Positions 10,715 to 20,955 are shown, numbered from the stretch's first letter. The stretch: 43,172 nucleotides of DNA from Cytidiella melzeri (GCA_022592445.1 JABYQR010000365.1:1-43172), one strand, 5' to 3'. Numbers and translations are program-made. The notes: generated from the sequence alone by a model not told the origin.

Positions 10715-11580
10715 TCAAAGTAGCTATCACTATTGACTACGTTAAGTTGCGCTAGAACTCTATCGTAGTTTCTACAAAGCTGCTTGAAAGAAACTTTCCC
10801 AATTGCTTTGCAACCCTAATCCAGGAGCTACCACTTGTGGTCTGCTGTGACGGGTGCGAGATTGTTGATTTGGTTGAGGAAACAATTAACCTTGTTGACA
10901 AGATGGAGCAAGGCACGACAATGGTCGGGGTTTGCGCAATTTAGGAGTTCTTCAAGCTCAGTGAGAGCTTGCAATCAAGTGCGGACAGCGGTAAGTTTTG
11001 GCCTGAAGATGCCTACGAGATCAACCGGTGACAACTTCTTGAAGTCAATTAACACCGGCTTTGGGGCAGCGGGGGCGGGCGTTGGTGCAGGAAGCTTTGC
11101 TTGTTGCTCTGCAAGGGTGAGCTTGTGGGTCTGTTGCTCAGCTAAGGTGCGGTCACGCTCCTCCGCAGCTCGTTCTCCGTATGCTCTTGCAGAGGCGCGG
11201 AGTTGGCGATTTTTCTTGTATGAGGGGACGGTGAGGGTGATGCCTTTGACAGGCGGCTTCTTGGACACGTACTTCGCGACAATGACCAGGTCTTTGTCAG
11301 ACCAGCGATGAGGTTGACCGCTCTTCCGCTTGTCAGCGAGAGGGTGAAGGAAAGATGGTGGAAGACACCTCTTGAGCTGAGGCTCAGTGGTAGGAAGGGT
11401 CTTATAGAAACGGGGGTGCGTGTCTTTAGGCACTAAACAATGCGCAGGGGGTAGAAACGGATGATGTAAGTGTAGCTTCAACGGTATGAGGAGACCGGAG
11501 ACGTACTCGTCAAACAGAAATAAACTTTTTGAAACGGTGGGAGTGGGGGACCCAGGGTTTACACAACGATCTCGACCTAA
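10705..11580 (-). pseudogene. A1 upstream ORF1 of unknown function, decayed
   Basis: This region lies between the primer site and Gag and is homologous to the 39918-40676 frame of element D: WSDKDLVIVAKYVSKK against YTEKELKAIASYVGRR, and PVLIDFKKLSPVDLVGIFRPKLTA against PTLIDFRKHTVEDLRGIFTPKLTA. A basic, Ala/Glu/Gln-rich stretch in the middle looks helical. Stops interrupt it: TGA at 10975-10977, and two TAG codons in the segment KW-stop-LLD-stop-GCKAIG where D reads QWQLLDWGLKAIG-like sequence (both explained by C-to-T or G-to-A change). Function unknown. Conservation between two LTR families argues it is a genuine extra element gene. Confidence 0.6.
11569..11580 (-). other. A1 self-priming primer-binding site
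   Basis: Minus-strand sequence TTAGGTCGAGAT directly follows the 5' LTR. AGGTCGAGAT is the exact reverse complement of ATCTCGACCT at 11794-11785 (minus), the predicted 5' end of the transcript. There is no TGG as expected for tRNA priming. Confidence 0.8.
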
Positions 11581-12337
11581 TGACACGGAGACGGGGCTCG
11601 ACGTGACAGACAGGGACACAATGTGGATATCGACAAGTAGGTGGTGGCAGGCATGTAGCACAGTGCTCTCACCAGCTATCAGACTTTATACAAGTATCTA
11701 GCCCAGTAAAGACCAAGTTAGTATTGTTACTACCAGCTATGTAGTACAAGAGGGGGTTGCTTACCTAGCCCAGTAAAGACCAAGAGGTCGAGATGAGGGG
11801 CTAGGAGCGTACATGCAGCATTTTATATAGACTTCAGGGATCTGCGCACAGACCATGTTGAGGGCAGGCTTTGCAAGAAGCAGTGTGAACAAAGAACAAA
11901 ATAACTACCTAAAGGAGAACAATAGCTATTGTCTAGACCTTGCCAAGAACTCTACTCGTGAGAGAATCTATCTAAAAGGAGACCAACTATTGTATTCCAT
12001 TCCCACACCTGTGAGAACATCCTTCCATAAAGAGAACAATAAGGAAAGAACAAAAGGAGTCCATGTGGACGTCATCTATGACGTCAAACCCTAGCTATGG
12101 GCTGAGCCATGTGGTTGTAGCCATGTGGTGTTACTTAAGCTAAGTCACATGCCAGTGTGGCGTAGTAGCAAGTAATGTGACCGTGTGGAGCATCTAAGCC
12201 ACGTGATACGGTCGCTTAATAGACGTGCAAAGGAGTTTGTGCAGAGAAGGTTGCAACTGGGTTGCAACCCGGAGTTTTACAGATAAAAACAAGAGGTAAA
12301 ATGCAAAAAATAAGGGCTAGTCGGGCCATCCACGACA
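11581..12337 (-). repeat. A-family LTR, 5' LTR of A1
   Basis: 757 bp, plus-strand ends TGACACGG...ACGACA. It contains the TATA (minus sense), the transcript-start primer and the duplicated leader motif. The primer-binding site follows it. There is no matching 5-bp duplication with the outer flank of the partner LTR. Confidence 0.88.
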
Positions 12338-12799
12338 GTGAATACAGTTCAGAAAGAAAGTCTTTGGTGACTGAATGGTGAGTAAGTCCTTAGGTGTTCT
12401 CTTGGTTGCTGGAGGAGGTGTACTTGTGGTGTTTGGGACTAAGTAGGATGTGCTGGGCACAAAAGTGGTTCAAAAAGAAGTATGCAAGACCTTTGCTCTT
12501 CACCTAAAGACTAGTAATTGTATAGGCCCGTCATACTACGCATGAACCCGGTCAATGTACATGTACAAAGGAGGACGAGTCACAGACAGAAGTAAGTGCC
12601 GCGGCATAAAATGTGAGTTGAGATGCGTGAATAATACAGAATGTTCCGAATTTGGGATTTCCAGCCAATGGAGAGTCTGCCAAATTAGGAAGGAGCGTGT
12701 GACCGCCTGTCACGCCTCTCTCCTCTTGCATCATTGTCCCTCGTTGTATGAGCATCTACATGAGACGTCAAGTTCTGGCGAGTTTGACATTGCCTCTTT
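12338..12799. other. No gene recognised
   Basis: This stretch between the gypsy LTR and the KDZ remnant shows no recognisable protein on either strand. It presumably holds decayed downstream KDZ sequence, since the reading frame of the remnant fades into it. Confidence 0.4.
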
Positions 12800-14064
12800 C
12801 ATTCAGCAGCATGGGTGACCAATGGTTATGCCGTCAATAACCACAGCGAATACCTTTGCTGCAGATGAACAGAATTGAGAACAGTATGTGAGACATCTTG
12901 GAGTGCTGACTTACCCAATGACCTCTCTCCTGTGGGTTTCCGGGTGTCGTAGAAGCGAGTACACTTAGAGCAATGATGTTAGGCCTCTGGATGACCTTTG
13001 CGCTGTACACGCAAGTTGCGCTCTTCCATCGCCTGCTTAAATCGGTCGTCGTGCAAGCCATGGTGTGGGACGTCCAGAACAGTGGAATATTTTTGAGAGT
13101 TTTGAAGGAGACACAGCAGCACAAATGAGTTGGATATCTCATTTGTATGGAGAAACGGACTGAACGCAGGAACTTCAGCGACACGGCGAGAAACTTCAGC
13201 TAAGGTCATGTTGTACAACTTTCCGGAGCTACTAGCCACCATTCTGTTGGTTGTTAGTGGTGGAAGTCATGAAGAATACAAGGCTGAAGAAATGGCTTAA
13301 CCAGAAATGAGCGATGAGTTAATCCACATATCAATCAACCTGGTCTCAACGAATCGATGTGCAGATACTTGAAGAATGGCAGGGACACCTGCATAAAAGA
13401 CACGGCAACCGTTAGAAACATAGTAGTTGTAGTGATAGGAGGTCCAACAGTCTGAAAGAATCCAGATCATCAGATATGCTGTAGCATTTTTCACAGAGGC
13501 TGTAAGAGAGATACAAGAGCACCTTAGCTGTACAGCAGTTGCTGGTACTGAGCCTTTATCAAGTGTGTGAAGTAAGACAGAGTGTCGCTTTGCCCCAGTC
13601 AATGTAGCTCCTATCTTTTTGCACAATGTGGCAATACAGGTAGAGTTTGGTGGATAGAATGTGTGTAACGCTAGAGGGTAACTTAATGTACAGGTAAGCG
13701 GATATCACTGCTTGGACTTACTCAAACCATAGTGATGTCCAAACGTCATGAATATGCTCAAGGAGTCTACACCTAGTCCTGTCAATACATCTCCTTGCCA
13801 GATGACATTCTTCAGTGCTGCCCAACAGTCTTGTACATGCATCTCAGACAGTCCCAGCATGTCCTTGAGGAAACATATAATGGACCAGGGAAGAAACCTG
13901 GGAGCTTGCTGCGGTGGGTGCTTGACAGACTGCATAAGTAGAATGTCTCGTCGGAATGCTGCAGTACAGTTGATGAACTGGACCATGGCAGGCAGAGTGA
14001 GGTCTTCGAGAAGGTGACGATTTGGGCGTAGACAAGCATAGATCTCATTGAGGGATTTGCTCAT
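12800..14064 (-). pseudogene. KDZ transposase N-terminal remnant with CxC5/CxC6-like clusters
   Basis: The ATG at 14064 opens MSKSLNEIYACLRPNRHLLE... through exon 1 (to a donor near 13725). The next segment, FYPPNSTC...LHTLDKGSVPATAVQLRC...SYHYNYYVSNGCRVFY.GVPAILQVSAHRFVETRLI, matches the CxC5-like cysteine cluster associated with KDZ transposases. The following VLDVPHHGLHDDRFKQAMEERNLRV, HHCSKCTRFYD and AVVIDGITIGHPCC match the CxC6-like cluster. A TAA at 12979-12981 interrupts the latter, and the frame dissolves below 12800, so the RNase H-fold catalytic part is missing. This lineage differs from the complete KDZ element at 18.3-27.7 kb, which lacks these clusters. Splice joins are approximate. 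Confidence 0.72.
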
Positions 14065-14755
14065 GGTGGACTACACTCCGGTACATTGAACATTTTGCTT
14101 TTCATGTCAGGCCGTCAGTTTCCATTAAGTGCCCAAAACGGTATGTCTCCTATTTGCCATTCCTCATTTGTAGCTACAGTGGTGAGGAACACATTTGCCT
14201 CTGAGAGTCGTTAAACAACCCCATCCCATCTCCTTACATCGCAACACACTTCCACCATGTAATATGCCAGTTCGTTTGTGTCTGAGCTCACGAGGCAAAG
14301 CACTTCAGACTTGAAGTGCCCATTAGGGTGACCACCACTCATGTCTACCTGTATGAGCAGGCATTATTTGCTTAGAGAAGCCTTTGCCTCAGAGACCAAT
14401 GTCTTGCATTGTTGGGTGCTATTCCCCGAGAACTGGACTTCCACGGGCTTTGGTAAGCGTATAAAGTGTATGTGCTTTGTGGTCACATTAGCCACTTCTG
14501 TGACTGTCACCCTCCATGACCCGGACTCTCCATGGGCCGGAATCTTCAGTCTCAGAATGCCCTCGAATAATAAGTAGTCGCAAAATGTCAAAATAAACGT
14601 ACATTCAAAATATATTGTTTTATTCCAGATGTTGCAGTACTTTTAGCGCATATGTAGCGGCATTTCTACCCTCGGCGTTGCGGTTACTGCACTACCGCAT
14701 AGCTTACCACAGGGTGGAAGGTGGGGAGCGCCAAAAAGTGCGGCACTGCGGCAAT
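14065..14755 (-). other. Unassigned stretch with one short open frame
   Basis: A 75-codon frame at 14364-14591 (minus; FCDYLLFEGILRLKIPAHGE, HIHFIRLPKPVEVQF) has protein-like composition, but I do not recognise it. The frame nearest 14065-14360 is also partly open with stops. The segment 14640-14755 is rich in GCGG/CCGC motifs resembling 18154-18185 on the other side of the Harbinger insertion. Confidence 0.3.
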
Positions 14756-15107
14756 AGGGTTGTTCAGAGTTGGCGCCGCGCCGCCACTCGCAGTTTGCAG
14801 CTCCGGCGTCTATCACCCAAAAAGGAAGGTGATGTAAGCAGTCACAGTCTGTCACAGATATGCTCGCAATTGTTGTGGGATTTTTCTGCTTGTGCTCAAG
14901 TAGCTTACATAGGTCAGCCTCCAGAGTACATGAAAATCAATCATTCCGTTTCATAGTTATGAACTACACCAAGAAACACGAGGTTCAAGTAATAAAAAGG
15001 CTTGACTGTGTTACATCTTTGTGACTACCTAATGCGGCAAGCGCCCCTCGGACCAGTTCCATAGCCGGCGCTGCGAGCTGCAAGCTGCGCCAACTCTGAA
15101 CGACCCT
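14756..15107. mobile_element. MITE derived from the adjacent PIF/Harbinger element
   Basis: 352 bp with terminal inverted repeats AGGGTTGTTCAGAGTTGGCG / CGCCAACTCTGAACGACCCT, flanked by AAT on both sides (14753-14755 and 15108-15110). Beyond the inverted repeats both ends keep homology with the ends of the 15111-18153 element (for example tctgtcacag at the left, agccggcgctgcgag at the right). It is therefore an internally deleted derivative without coding capacity. Confidence 0.85.
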
Positions 15108-15327
15108 AATAGGGTTGTTCAAAGTTGGCGCAGCTCCGCCGCTCGCAGCTCGCAGCACAGGCGTCAATTTCCCCAAAGCGGAATATAACGTAAGTGGTCA
15201 CATTCTGTCACAGCGCGGTCGCCGTTGTCGCAGTTGGTGCGCTTCGTGTCTACTGTAGTCTTTGAGTAGCACAGACTCAACATCTCACTGTCCTTACATC
15301 TCACACTCTTTTGAAAAATCTCATACT

Positions 15328-16616
15328 ATGTCTTGTGCTGTGTCTGCTGGGAAGAAGAAGGCTGTAAAGGAGCTGGCCAAGCCTTTCCCACAGCTGGATT
15401 GGCAAGAGCAAATGACCTGGCAGCTGCTGGAGCTTGCAGAGAAGTCAGAAAACCGGAAGGTGCTGTTTGGAAAGCAGGCTGATGAGGTATGAGGCACGGG
15501 AAATTGGTCAAGTAGCTATACTGATCCATTTCACTGATTAGAATACAAGTGGAGACAGGAAAATTACAGTGTATGGTTGGATTGGGAAGGCTCTCTTTCC
15601 AGAGCTGCATGAGCTTGATGGTGCAAAGCTAGCAAACAAGATTAAGGCTAAGCTTGAAGGGTGTGTTGAACATTATGGTCTCTGCTCCCATGTACCTGCT
15701 CAATTGAATTCACAGGCTCATCAGGACATACAGGAAGCAGAAGGCTCGTCTAGTTGTCACTGGAGGTGGCCTTTTTGACGATGATGAGGAAGCAGCAGAT
15801 GAACTTGGGTCTGAGTTTCTGAAGCACTATATCCCTGCAGAGGGTCCAAATGCTGAGACTCCAGAGGTGGCCAAGAACTTATGGGGTATGTTCACACATT
15901 TTGGCACTGCTATTCTTATTTATGTCAACTCTTTGCAGAAGAGATCACAAAGAAGTTCCCCTTCTTTCCGGCTCTTCACCGCCTCTTGTCTGAGAGGCCA
16001 AACATCACTCCCATTGCCATTACAACAGGAATTGGACCTCTGGGAAGGCGTACTATCCATCTTCAGCCACTCAACAATCGTCCTGAGCCTACCCCTGATA
16101 CAGCTCCGAACTCTCCTACATTCCGCACTTTTGGAGATGACGCAACCAACAGTCCGCCATCACCAGTGCCCTCCTCAGCTCCCCCACACTCTAGTTGTGG
16201 TCCAAAGGCCTCTGTCAACATGTCTGCTGAGAAGCTTGAACGTCTTCAGGCTTCTATCAAGCCGGTGAGCAAGAAGCGTGGGATAGATGCTATGCTCTTA
16301 GACTTTGCAAGGTGTGTTCAGTCTTTTGTGAACATGCATATGCTGATGAAGTTGCAGAGAAAACGCTGCATCCCTTGCTGAGCATCGCCGGCGTGAAGAT
16401 GCTCGTTTTGAGTGCACACAGCTACTTGAGGAGTACAGGGCAGGAGTTTGGACTCTTGAAGAGTACCACAAGAAGCTGAAAGAGCTTCTTGCAAGTTCAA
16501 CGAGTGAGTCTCGTAAACGTCCTCGTCTTTCAAATGAGCTTGCTGGTCCTTCCCAACGTGACGGTTCTCCTGAATGGGATGCTGAGAATGGACAACTTCC
16601 ATCTAATGATGAATAG
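15328..16616 (+). CDS. Harbinger-associated Myb/SANT-like DNA-binding protein, intact
   Basis: Five exons: 15328-15486, 15542-15660, 15716-15885, 15939-16311 and 16358-16616. The sum is 1080 nt, 359 residues, with all phases consistent and GT...AG at each join. The N-terminal domain, with WQEQMTWQLLELAEKS, LFGKQADE, RKITVYGWIGKALFPEL, KIKAKLEGL, TYRKQKARL and VTGGGLF, is the Myb/SANT-like fold of fungal Harbinger second ORFs. It is followed by an acidic DDDEE stretch, a Pro/Ser-rich linker and a basic, helical C-terminus (AEHRRREDARFE...ESRKRPRLS). In the family this partner helps the transposase enter the nucleus and bind DNA. An upstream in-frame ATG at 15262 would add 22 residues; I prefer 15328 by domain spacing. 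The gene ends 86 bp from the convergent transposase stop. Confidence 0.82.
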
Positions 16617-16701
16617 GTTGGCTCTTCTGCGTAGAATACAACATACCCAACAATTGTCTTGATTCTGATGTAGATATTCTATATACCTGAACTTTAATCA
16701 T

Positions 16702-17989
16702 CTATAATGCTTTAAAAGCTACAAGTTCATCAACTAGCTGCTGCCGTTTGCTATTGTTTTCTGCAGCATCTAATTCCTCTTGTGCCTCCCCAACATCTTG
16801 TCCTCCCTCTTGTCCTGCAAGTTCACCAATAAATCTGTCCATGTTCCCACACCCCTCTACATCAATGCAAAGATTGTGGAGAATAATTGCAATTGTAATC
16901 CAGCGACAAGCCTGCAAATGCTTGTTGTTATTGCGGATTGGAACTCGGAGTCCTCTCAAGCACTGCCAGCAACCTTTCAAAGCACCCATGCAGTGCTCTG
17001 ACCGGACACGAAAGCTAGCAACAACAGCATCAAAAAGCTTGTTGTGTGGGTCAAGAGATGCTGGTTTCTTGTGAACAGGAATTGTCCTTGCATTACAAGG
17101 ATATGCTGAGTCAGTCCATGCAAACTCGCCCTCTTAAAAAACCAATCGGGAAACTTTGCAGCAGCAGTGTGCTCAAAGGCACTTGCGTCGTGAGCGGAAC
17201 CAACAAGTCCATGCGAGTAGTCCACAATCCGCAAAGAAGATGGGATGTTTCCAATCTGAGAGAATTGAATGAAGACTTTGGATATCATTGTAGTTTGACA
17301 CATACCTGAACATTAAGTCCGTAATTGCACTTACGAGTGTAGTAGCATCACCATTCTGGCCTGGCTTTGAGAAGAGGGCAACAATTGTACCATCATACAT
17401 CATCCAGCCATTTCGCCAGGTTCCACGAAATCCTAAGTGCTCATCCATCCACCCTTCTCCTTCTCCTTCTCCTCCGGTGTCAACCTTCGAACGAAGAGAT
17501 ATGAGAGACTCAATAGCATCAAAGCAATTGAGTATACACCACCACTGTGCCCTCTGAACCCCAGCGGTTCTCGCAATGTCCTCTACTGAAGCACCATTGC
17601 CATACCGTCCCAAACTGTACAGTGTCACAGCTAGCTGCAGCTCCACTGGTGCCTGCGAATTGTTGGAATTGTTGGTGAAAACAGGATGGTCGTCAATCAA
17701 GTTCAAAGTGTTTGAACACCTCTGGAGACATACGAAGCATGCTCTGAAACCGGTTATGAGTGTGAGGACTTTGGGCATACACCCATGCAAGATGCAAGTT
17801 GGGGACTTTTAGGACAGGAGGTCGTGCACAAAGGTAGTGTGCTTGCATGACGGCAGCAAGAATGCCAACATCAGTTTGAAGCTGCATAAGAGCGTCTTCA
17901 AGATTGTCAGAAGGATTGATGATTTCCCAAAGCAGCATGCTCCGGAGGTATGCTCGAGTGATCTCTATGCGATATGGAGTGTAAGGCAT
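16702..17989 (-). pseudogene. PIF/Harbinger DDE_4 transposase, frameshifted
   Basis: The ATG at 17989 starts MPYTPYRIEITRAYL. A helix-turn-helix-like region (GRYGNGASVEDIARTAGVQ) precedes the catalytic domain. The expected D, D, E residues are in MYDGTIVALF, SAHDASAFEHT and RVRSEHCMGALKG, and the C-terminus LHNLCIDVEG is family-typical. A 50-nt intron (17256-17305) joins NYGLNVQ to IGNIPSSLRI. Three single-base shifts break the frame: about 17701-17717 (before LNLIDDHPVF), about 17345 (KPGQNGDA to YYTRKCNYG) and about 17133-17142 (DWFF to EGEFAWTDSAYP). The damage is recent enough that all motifs are readable. Confidence 0.83.
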
Positions 17990-18233
17990 AGCTGAGGATG
18001 GTTGAGAATGGTGGAGGAAGTGCAAGCAAAGAAAATTGATTACAATTGTTGCTGCGTTACGACTACCAAGTACATTTAGCGCACACCGGGCCGGTCGCAA
18101 AGCCGGCGCTGCGAGCTGCGAGCAGCGGAGCTGTGCCAACTTTGAACGACCCTAATGTTGCGGTAATGTGGTTGCGGTAGCGGTAAATTCTCTTTGCCCT
18201 CCTCCCCCACAGTAAAGCACAAGAGATACTTAC

Positions 18234-18329
18234 GCGGTTCTATTAATGTCGTCTGCCCTATGCTAATAATGTCGATGGCCAATTTGGGGAGATCCCAATA
18301 GTACCAGGCGCAGCAAAGCTGCGATTGAA
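18234..18329 (-). pseudogene. Possible host exon split by the KDZ transposon
   Basis: If the 9.3-kb KDZ element and one CGATTGAA copy are removed, the minus strand from about 27702 joins to 18329 and stays open: KHNYLEQLKQHC, then LRLQSQLCCAWYYWDLPKLA and IDIISIGQTTLIEPR, ending at a good donor (CGC|GTAAGT) at 18233. A branch-like CTAATAACG and an acceptor lie upstream near 27710-27720. I do not recognise the protein. It could instead be chance openness over about 150 nt. Confidence 0.35.
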
Positions 18330-18893
18330 CACCTGGACCTCTCCCATATCGAGCCATATATGCCTGTCAAGCGCGGGCATTCGTCAGGCTTACACACCAA
18401 TCTCCGCTAACCAGCGCATACTAGCTAATAGCTAGCCATTACCTAGAGATTAACGTGTAGAGTAAAACCGGCGGCAATAGAATATGACGAATATTTACAA
18501 GTCCTGCAGCACGTGCCCGACATATCTGTATTCGGTGTGATGGCATGTGACCGTTCTAGAACCTGACATTTCCCATCAATACTGAGCATCCCCTGTCAAC
18601 GATCCATTCCCATCAACGCTCCCATCAATACTGAGCACTCCCATCAATACTGAGTGCCCTCCGCTGGTCGTTGTCTTCCTGCCGCCCTCCCGCCGCCCCC
18701 CGCCCCTCGCCTTCCTTAGGCGCTCCCCTGTCAGCCCCTCCATCAATACTGTCTCCCTGCCGTCTGTCTGACGTTCCTGTCAAACACGCTGTCCCTCCGT
18801 CCATTTTGCCTTTCCGCCTTCTATCTGACGCCGCCTGTCATTCGTCCGATCCCTCCGTCAGCGTTGTCTTCCCCACTGCCCTCCCACCGTCCT
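18330..18893. repeat. Left terminal inverted repeat of the KDZ transposon
   Basis: About 564 bp, inverted relative to 27087-27650, with only about ten differences, mostly transitions (for example attaacgtg/attaccgtg). It contains a subterminal motif TCCCATCAATACTGAG repeated at 18571, 18620 and 18639, with variants at 18608 and about 18738, a plausible transposase-binding array. ORFs read through it are by-products. Confidence 0.9.
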
Positions 18894-19095
18894 GTCGCCC
18901 CTGTCAGCCACATTGTCCCCCCATCAGTGTGTCTTTGTTGCTCTCTGCCCGCTGCCATCCCGCGTTTCTCAGCTGCTCCCTTGTGAGCCATTGGTTACCA
19001 CCTCCCGCCCTCTTGCAATAGCTTAGTTTCCATTAGAAATAGATGCAATATAATTTCACTATTTACAAACAATTATGAGGCAACACGTAGATGTA

Positions 19096-20691
19096 TTAAT
19101 TGGAGGCGGAGGGTGTAATCTCAGTCTGCGTTGGTCCCTTCGTCTTTGGGCCTCTTTTCTTGCCCTTGTCTGAACGCTGCTTCCTGGGCTTTCGGGTGAC
19201 GAGAGGGGCGCCGCTGACCGTGAAGATGCCAGTCTGCGGCATTGCGGTCAACGTTGCATGCAGGTCGGAGGTCTCCTGCGAGGTCGCGGGTACAGAGGTA
19301 GTAGACGAGCTTGCAGGCATAGTCGAGGACGTGTCAGGAAACAGTGCGGGTGCATCTGCGGGCGTGCCAGAGGAAGAGTTGGCCGGGGTGCCTTGATCTA
19401 CCGGAGGTGATGTTGCGAGAGCAGCAGCGACTTGAGTACTGAAGCGCTGCTGCATCCAAGTCTCAGTCTCACTCGGGGACAGGCAGCGGAAGTGAGTCGA
19501 GCCCAACGACCATGCATTGTACAAGGTTTGCAGTTCGAGCCACGAGTTAATCGAGCCTGGGGCGACAAACTGGGGCAGAGGCCAGTTGACGACCACAACG
19601 CCATATTTCTCCGTGATGTGCGTATCAAAATTCGTGTAGAACATCTTGGACACGGAACGCGGAGCAACGGCCTCATCTGCGGAAGCAATCACTTTGTTAG
19701 CATCCTTTTGATGTTAAGCAACGGCGGGGAATGGCGACTCACGCAGCTTTTCGGTGATGAGCTTGCTCGTCTTGCTTTTCAATGCCATGAGCTCCGACTC
19801 ATATGTTTTGGCAGTTCCTAATATACGGGCCTCGAATCAACGCCTGACACAATCATCTTGGCCCGAGGACTTACCTTGGATACCACTGAGACAGTAGCAT
19901 TCGAACCTAACCGCATAATCTGAGAGCGACATCTTGTTAGTCAGCTGAAAGAACTCATCGACAACATCTCCCGATGTCCACACTTGAGGACAGCTGATGT
20001 TTTGTGCATCCGCGCGAACAGCAAGCAGGAGCATCTCGAGCCCCGTACGGTTATGAAGAGACTCCATCTATCGAAGCGTGTTAGTTGTAGGATGCACCCG
20101 TAACTCTCAAAGGTGCTTACCTGGCTTTGAACACTGGCCAACGACGCGCGAGCGTCGTGGAAGGCGTTTAGCGCAACACTATGCGATGCAGTCTTCTTCA
20201 TCTCTTTGACTCCTGCAATTCGTACCAGCTCCTCTTCAGTTGCTGCGACCTGTTCTTCCTTCGACATTGCTTTCCAGAGGTCGCGAATCTGCGGGGCGAA
20301 GTCATGTACTTTCGGTCGAGGCGCGCCGGGGGGAAGAGCTAGGTAGAAGGAATATGAGAAACATGTTGGCTAACGTTTGTCATTTGGATGAAGAACACGC
20401 ACTTTCATTTCTTGCTCTCGTCTCCTTCGATAAGAATGCGTTCCACCGGCTTGTTTGGCGGGATTGCCTTTGCTTGCTCGACTGCTGGAGCAGTCTCTCA
20501 TACCAATACTTGACGCTGTTTGTGCCGAGGTCTTCGTGCAACGCCTCTGCCAGCTTCCAAACCTCAGACAAGGCGTTGTCGAGCTTCTGGTTCACGCGGG
20601 AATTTTTCTCCTTGCGCTGTTGAGAGCGCGCTTGTTTTTCTGCCGGTGTAAGGGACTTCTGCGTGCTCTTTTTTTCGTGCGGTGGCGCCAT
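19096..20691 (-). CDS. KDZ transposon accessory protein ORF2 (HMG-box-like), intact
   Basis: Five exons on the minus strand: 20691-20403, 20338-20121, 20067-19875, 19817-19743 and 19691-19096. The sum is 1371 nt, 456 residues, with all splice phases closing. An upstream in-frame ATG at 20838 would lengthen the N-terminus. A charged, basic N-terminus (EKQARSQQRKEKNSR) is followed by a segment resembling an HMG box (WNAFLSKETRARNE ... QIRDLWKAMSKEEQ). A conserved central region follows (SLHNRTGLEMLLLAVRADAQ, YAVRFECYCLSGIQG), then MFYTNFDTHITEKYGVVVVNWPLPQF. The Ser/Thr/Pro-rich tail ends in a basic cluster (RKPRKQRSDKGKKRGPKTKG). I recall this kind of protein as recurrent in Agaricomycete genomes; no function is established to my knowledge. 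Its place inside the transposon suggests DNA binding or help in transposition. Confidence 0.75.
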
Positions 20692-20955
20692 GGTACACGC
20701 GACTTTGTCTTGGATAACCTTCGGTTGCTGCTGAGATAGCGTTGCACCGCCTTGGAGACCACAACAACCATAGTACGAGCCTGTTGAGGAGGGAGCGGGA
20801 GCAGCGGAGGGAACTTGGGCGAGGCGCGGACTCTTCAAAAATATTCAACAAAGTCACGTTTTTCATTCACTAGGTAACCTTATAATGCAGACATTAAGCA
20901 AAATGTTCACTATATTAGCAAAAGAGGAAGCGGCTGCCCTATATCCGTGAAGTGC

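Larger units (their letters stand above)
2971..12337 (-). mobile_element. Ty3/gypsy chromovirus A1 with two nested solo LTRs
   Basis: The element reads on the minus strand: 5' LTR 12337-11581, self-priming site, ORF1, Gag, protease-RT-RNase H, integrase, chromodomain, polypurine tract, 3' LTR 3722-2971. The order protease, RT, RNase H, integrase is that of Metaviridae, and the C-terminal chromodomain places it with the chromoviruses. Without the two solo LTRs (5182-5962 and 6292-7049) and their duplicated target sites it is about 7.8 kb. Both junctions rejoin the pol frame exactly. The coding regions carry several stops and frameshifts, so it is dead. The two LTRs are clearly diverged and the outer flanks (cccct, gtgaa) do not match, so the copy may be recombinant. 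Confidence 0.88.
15111..18153. mobile_element. Two-gene PIF/Harbinger-type DNA transposon
   Basis: 3043 bp with inverted ends AGGGTTGTTCAAAGTTGGC and GCCAACTTTGAACGACCCT extending about 48 bp, flanked by AAT at 15108-15110 and 18154-18156. It carries two convergent genes: a Myb/SANT-like DNA-binding protein (+) and a DDE_4-type transposase (-), the hallmark gene pair of PIF/Harbinger. The transposase is frameshifted, so this copy is not autonomous. Harbinger duplications are usually TWA, so the exact boundary could be shifted by one base. Confidence 0.87.

Noticed and set aside
18671..19021. Pro/Ser-rich frame, mirrored at 27076-27309
   Set aside because: Both lie inside the KDZ terminal inverted repeats; the matching proteins simply reflect the inverted repeat.
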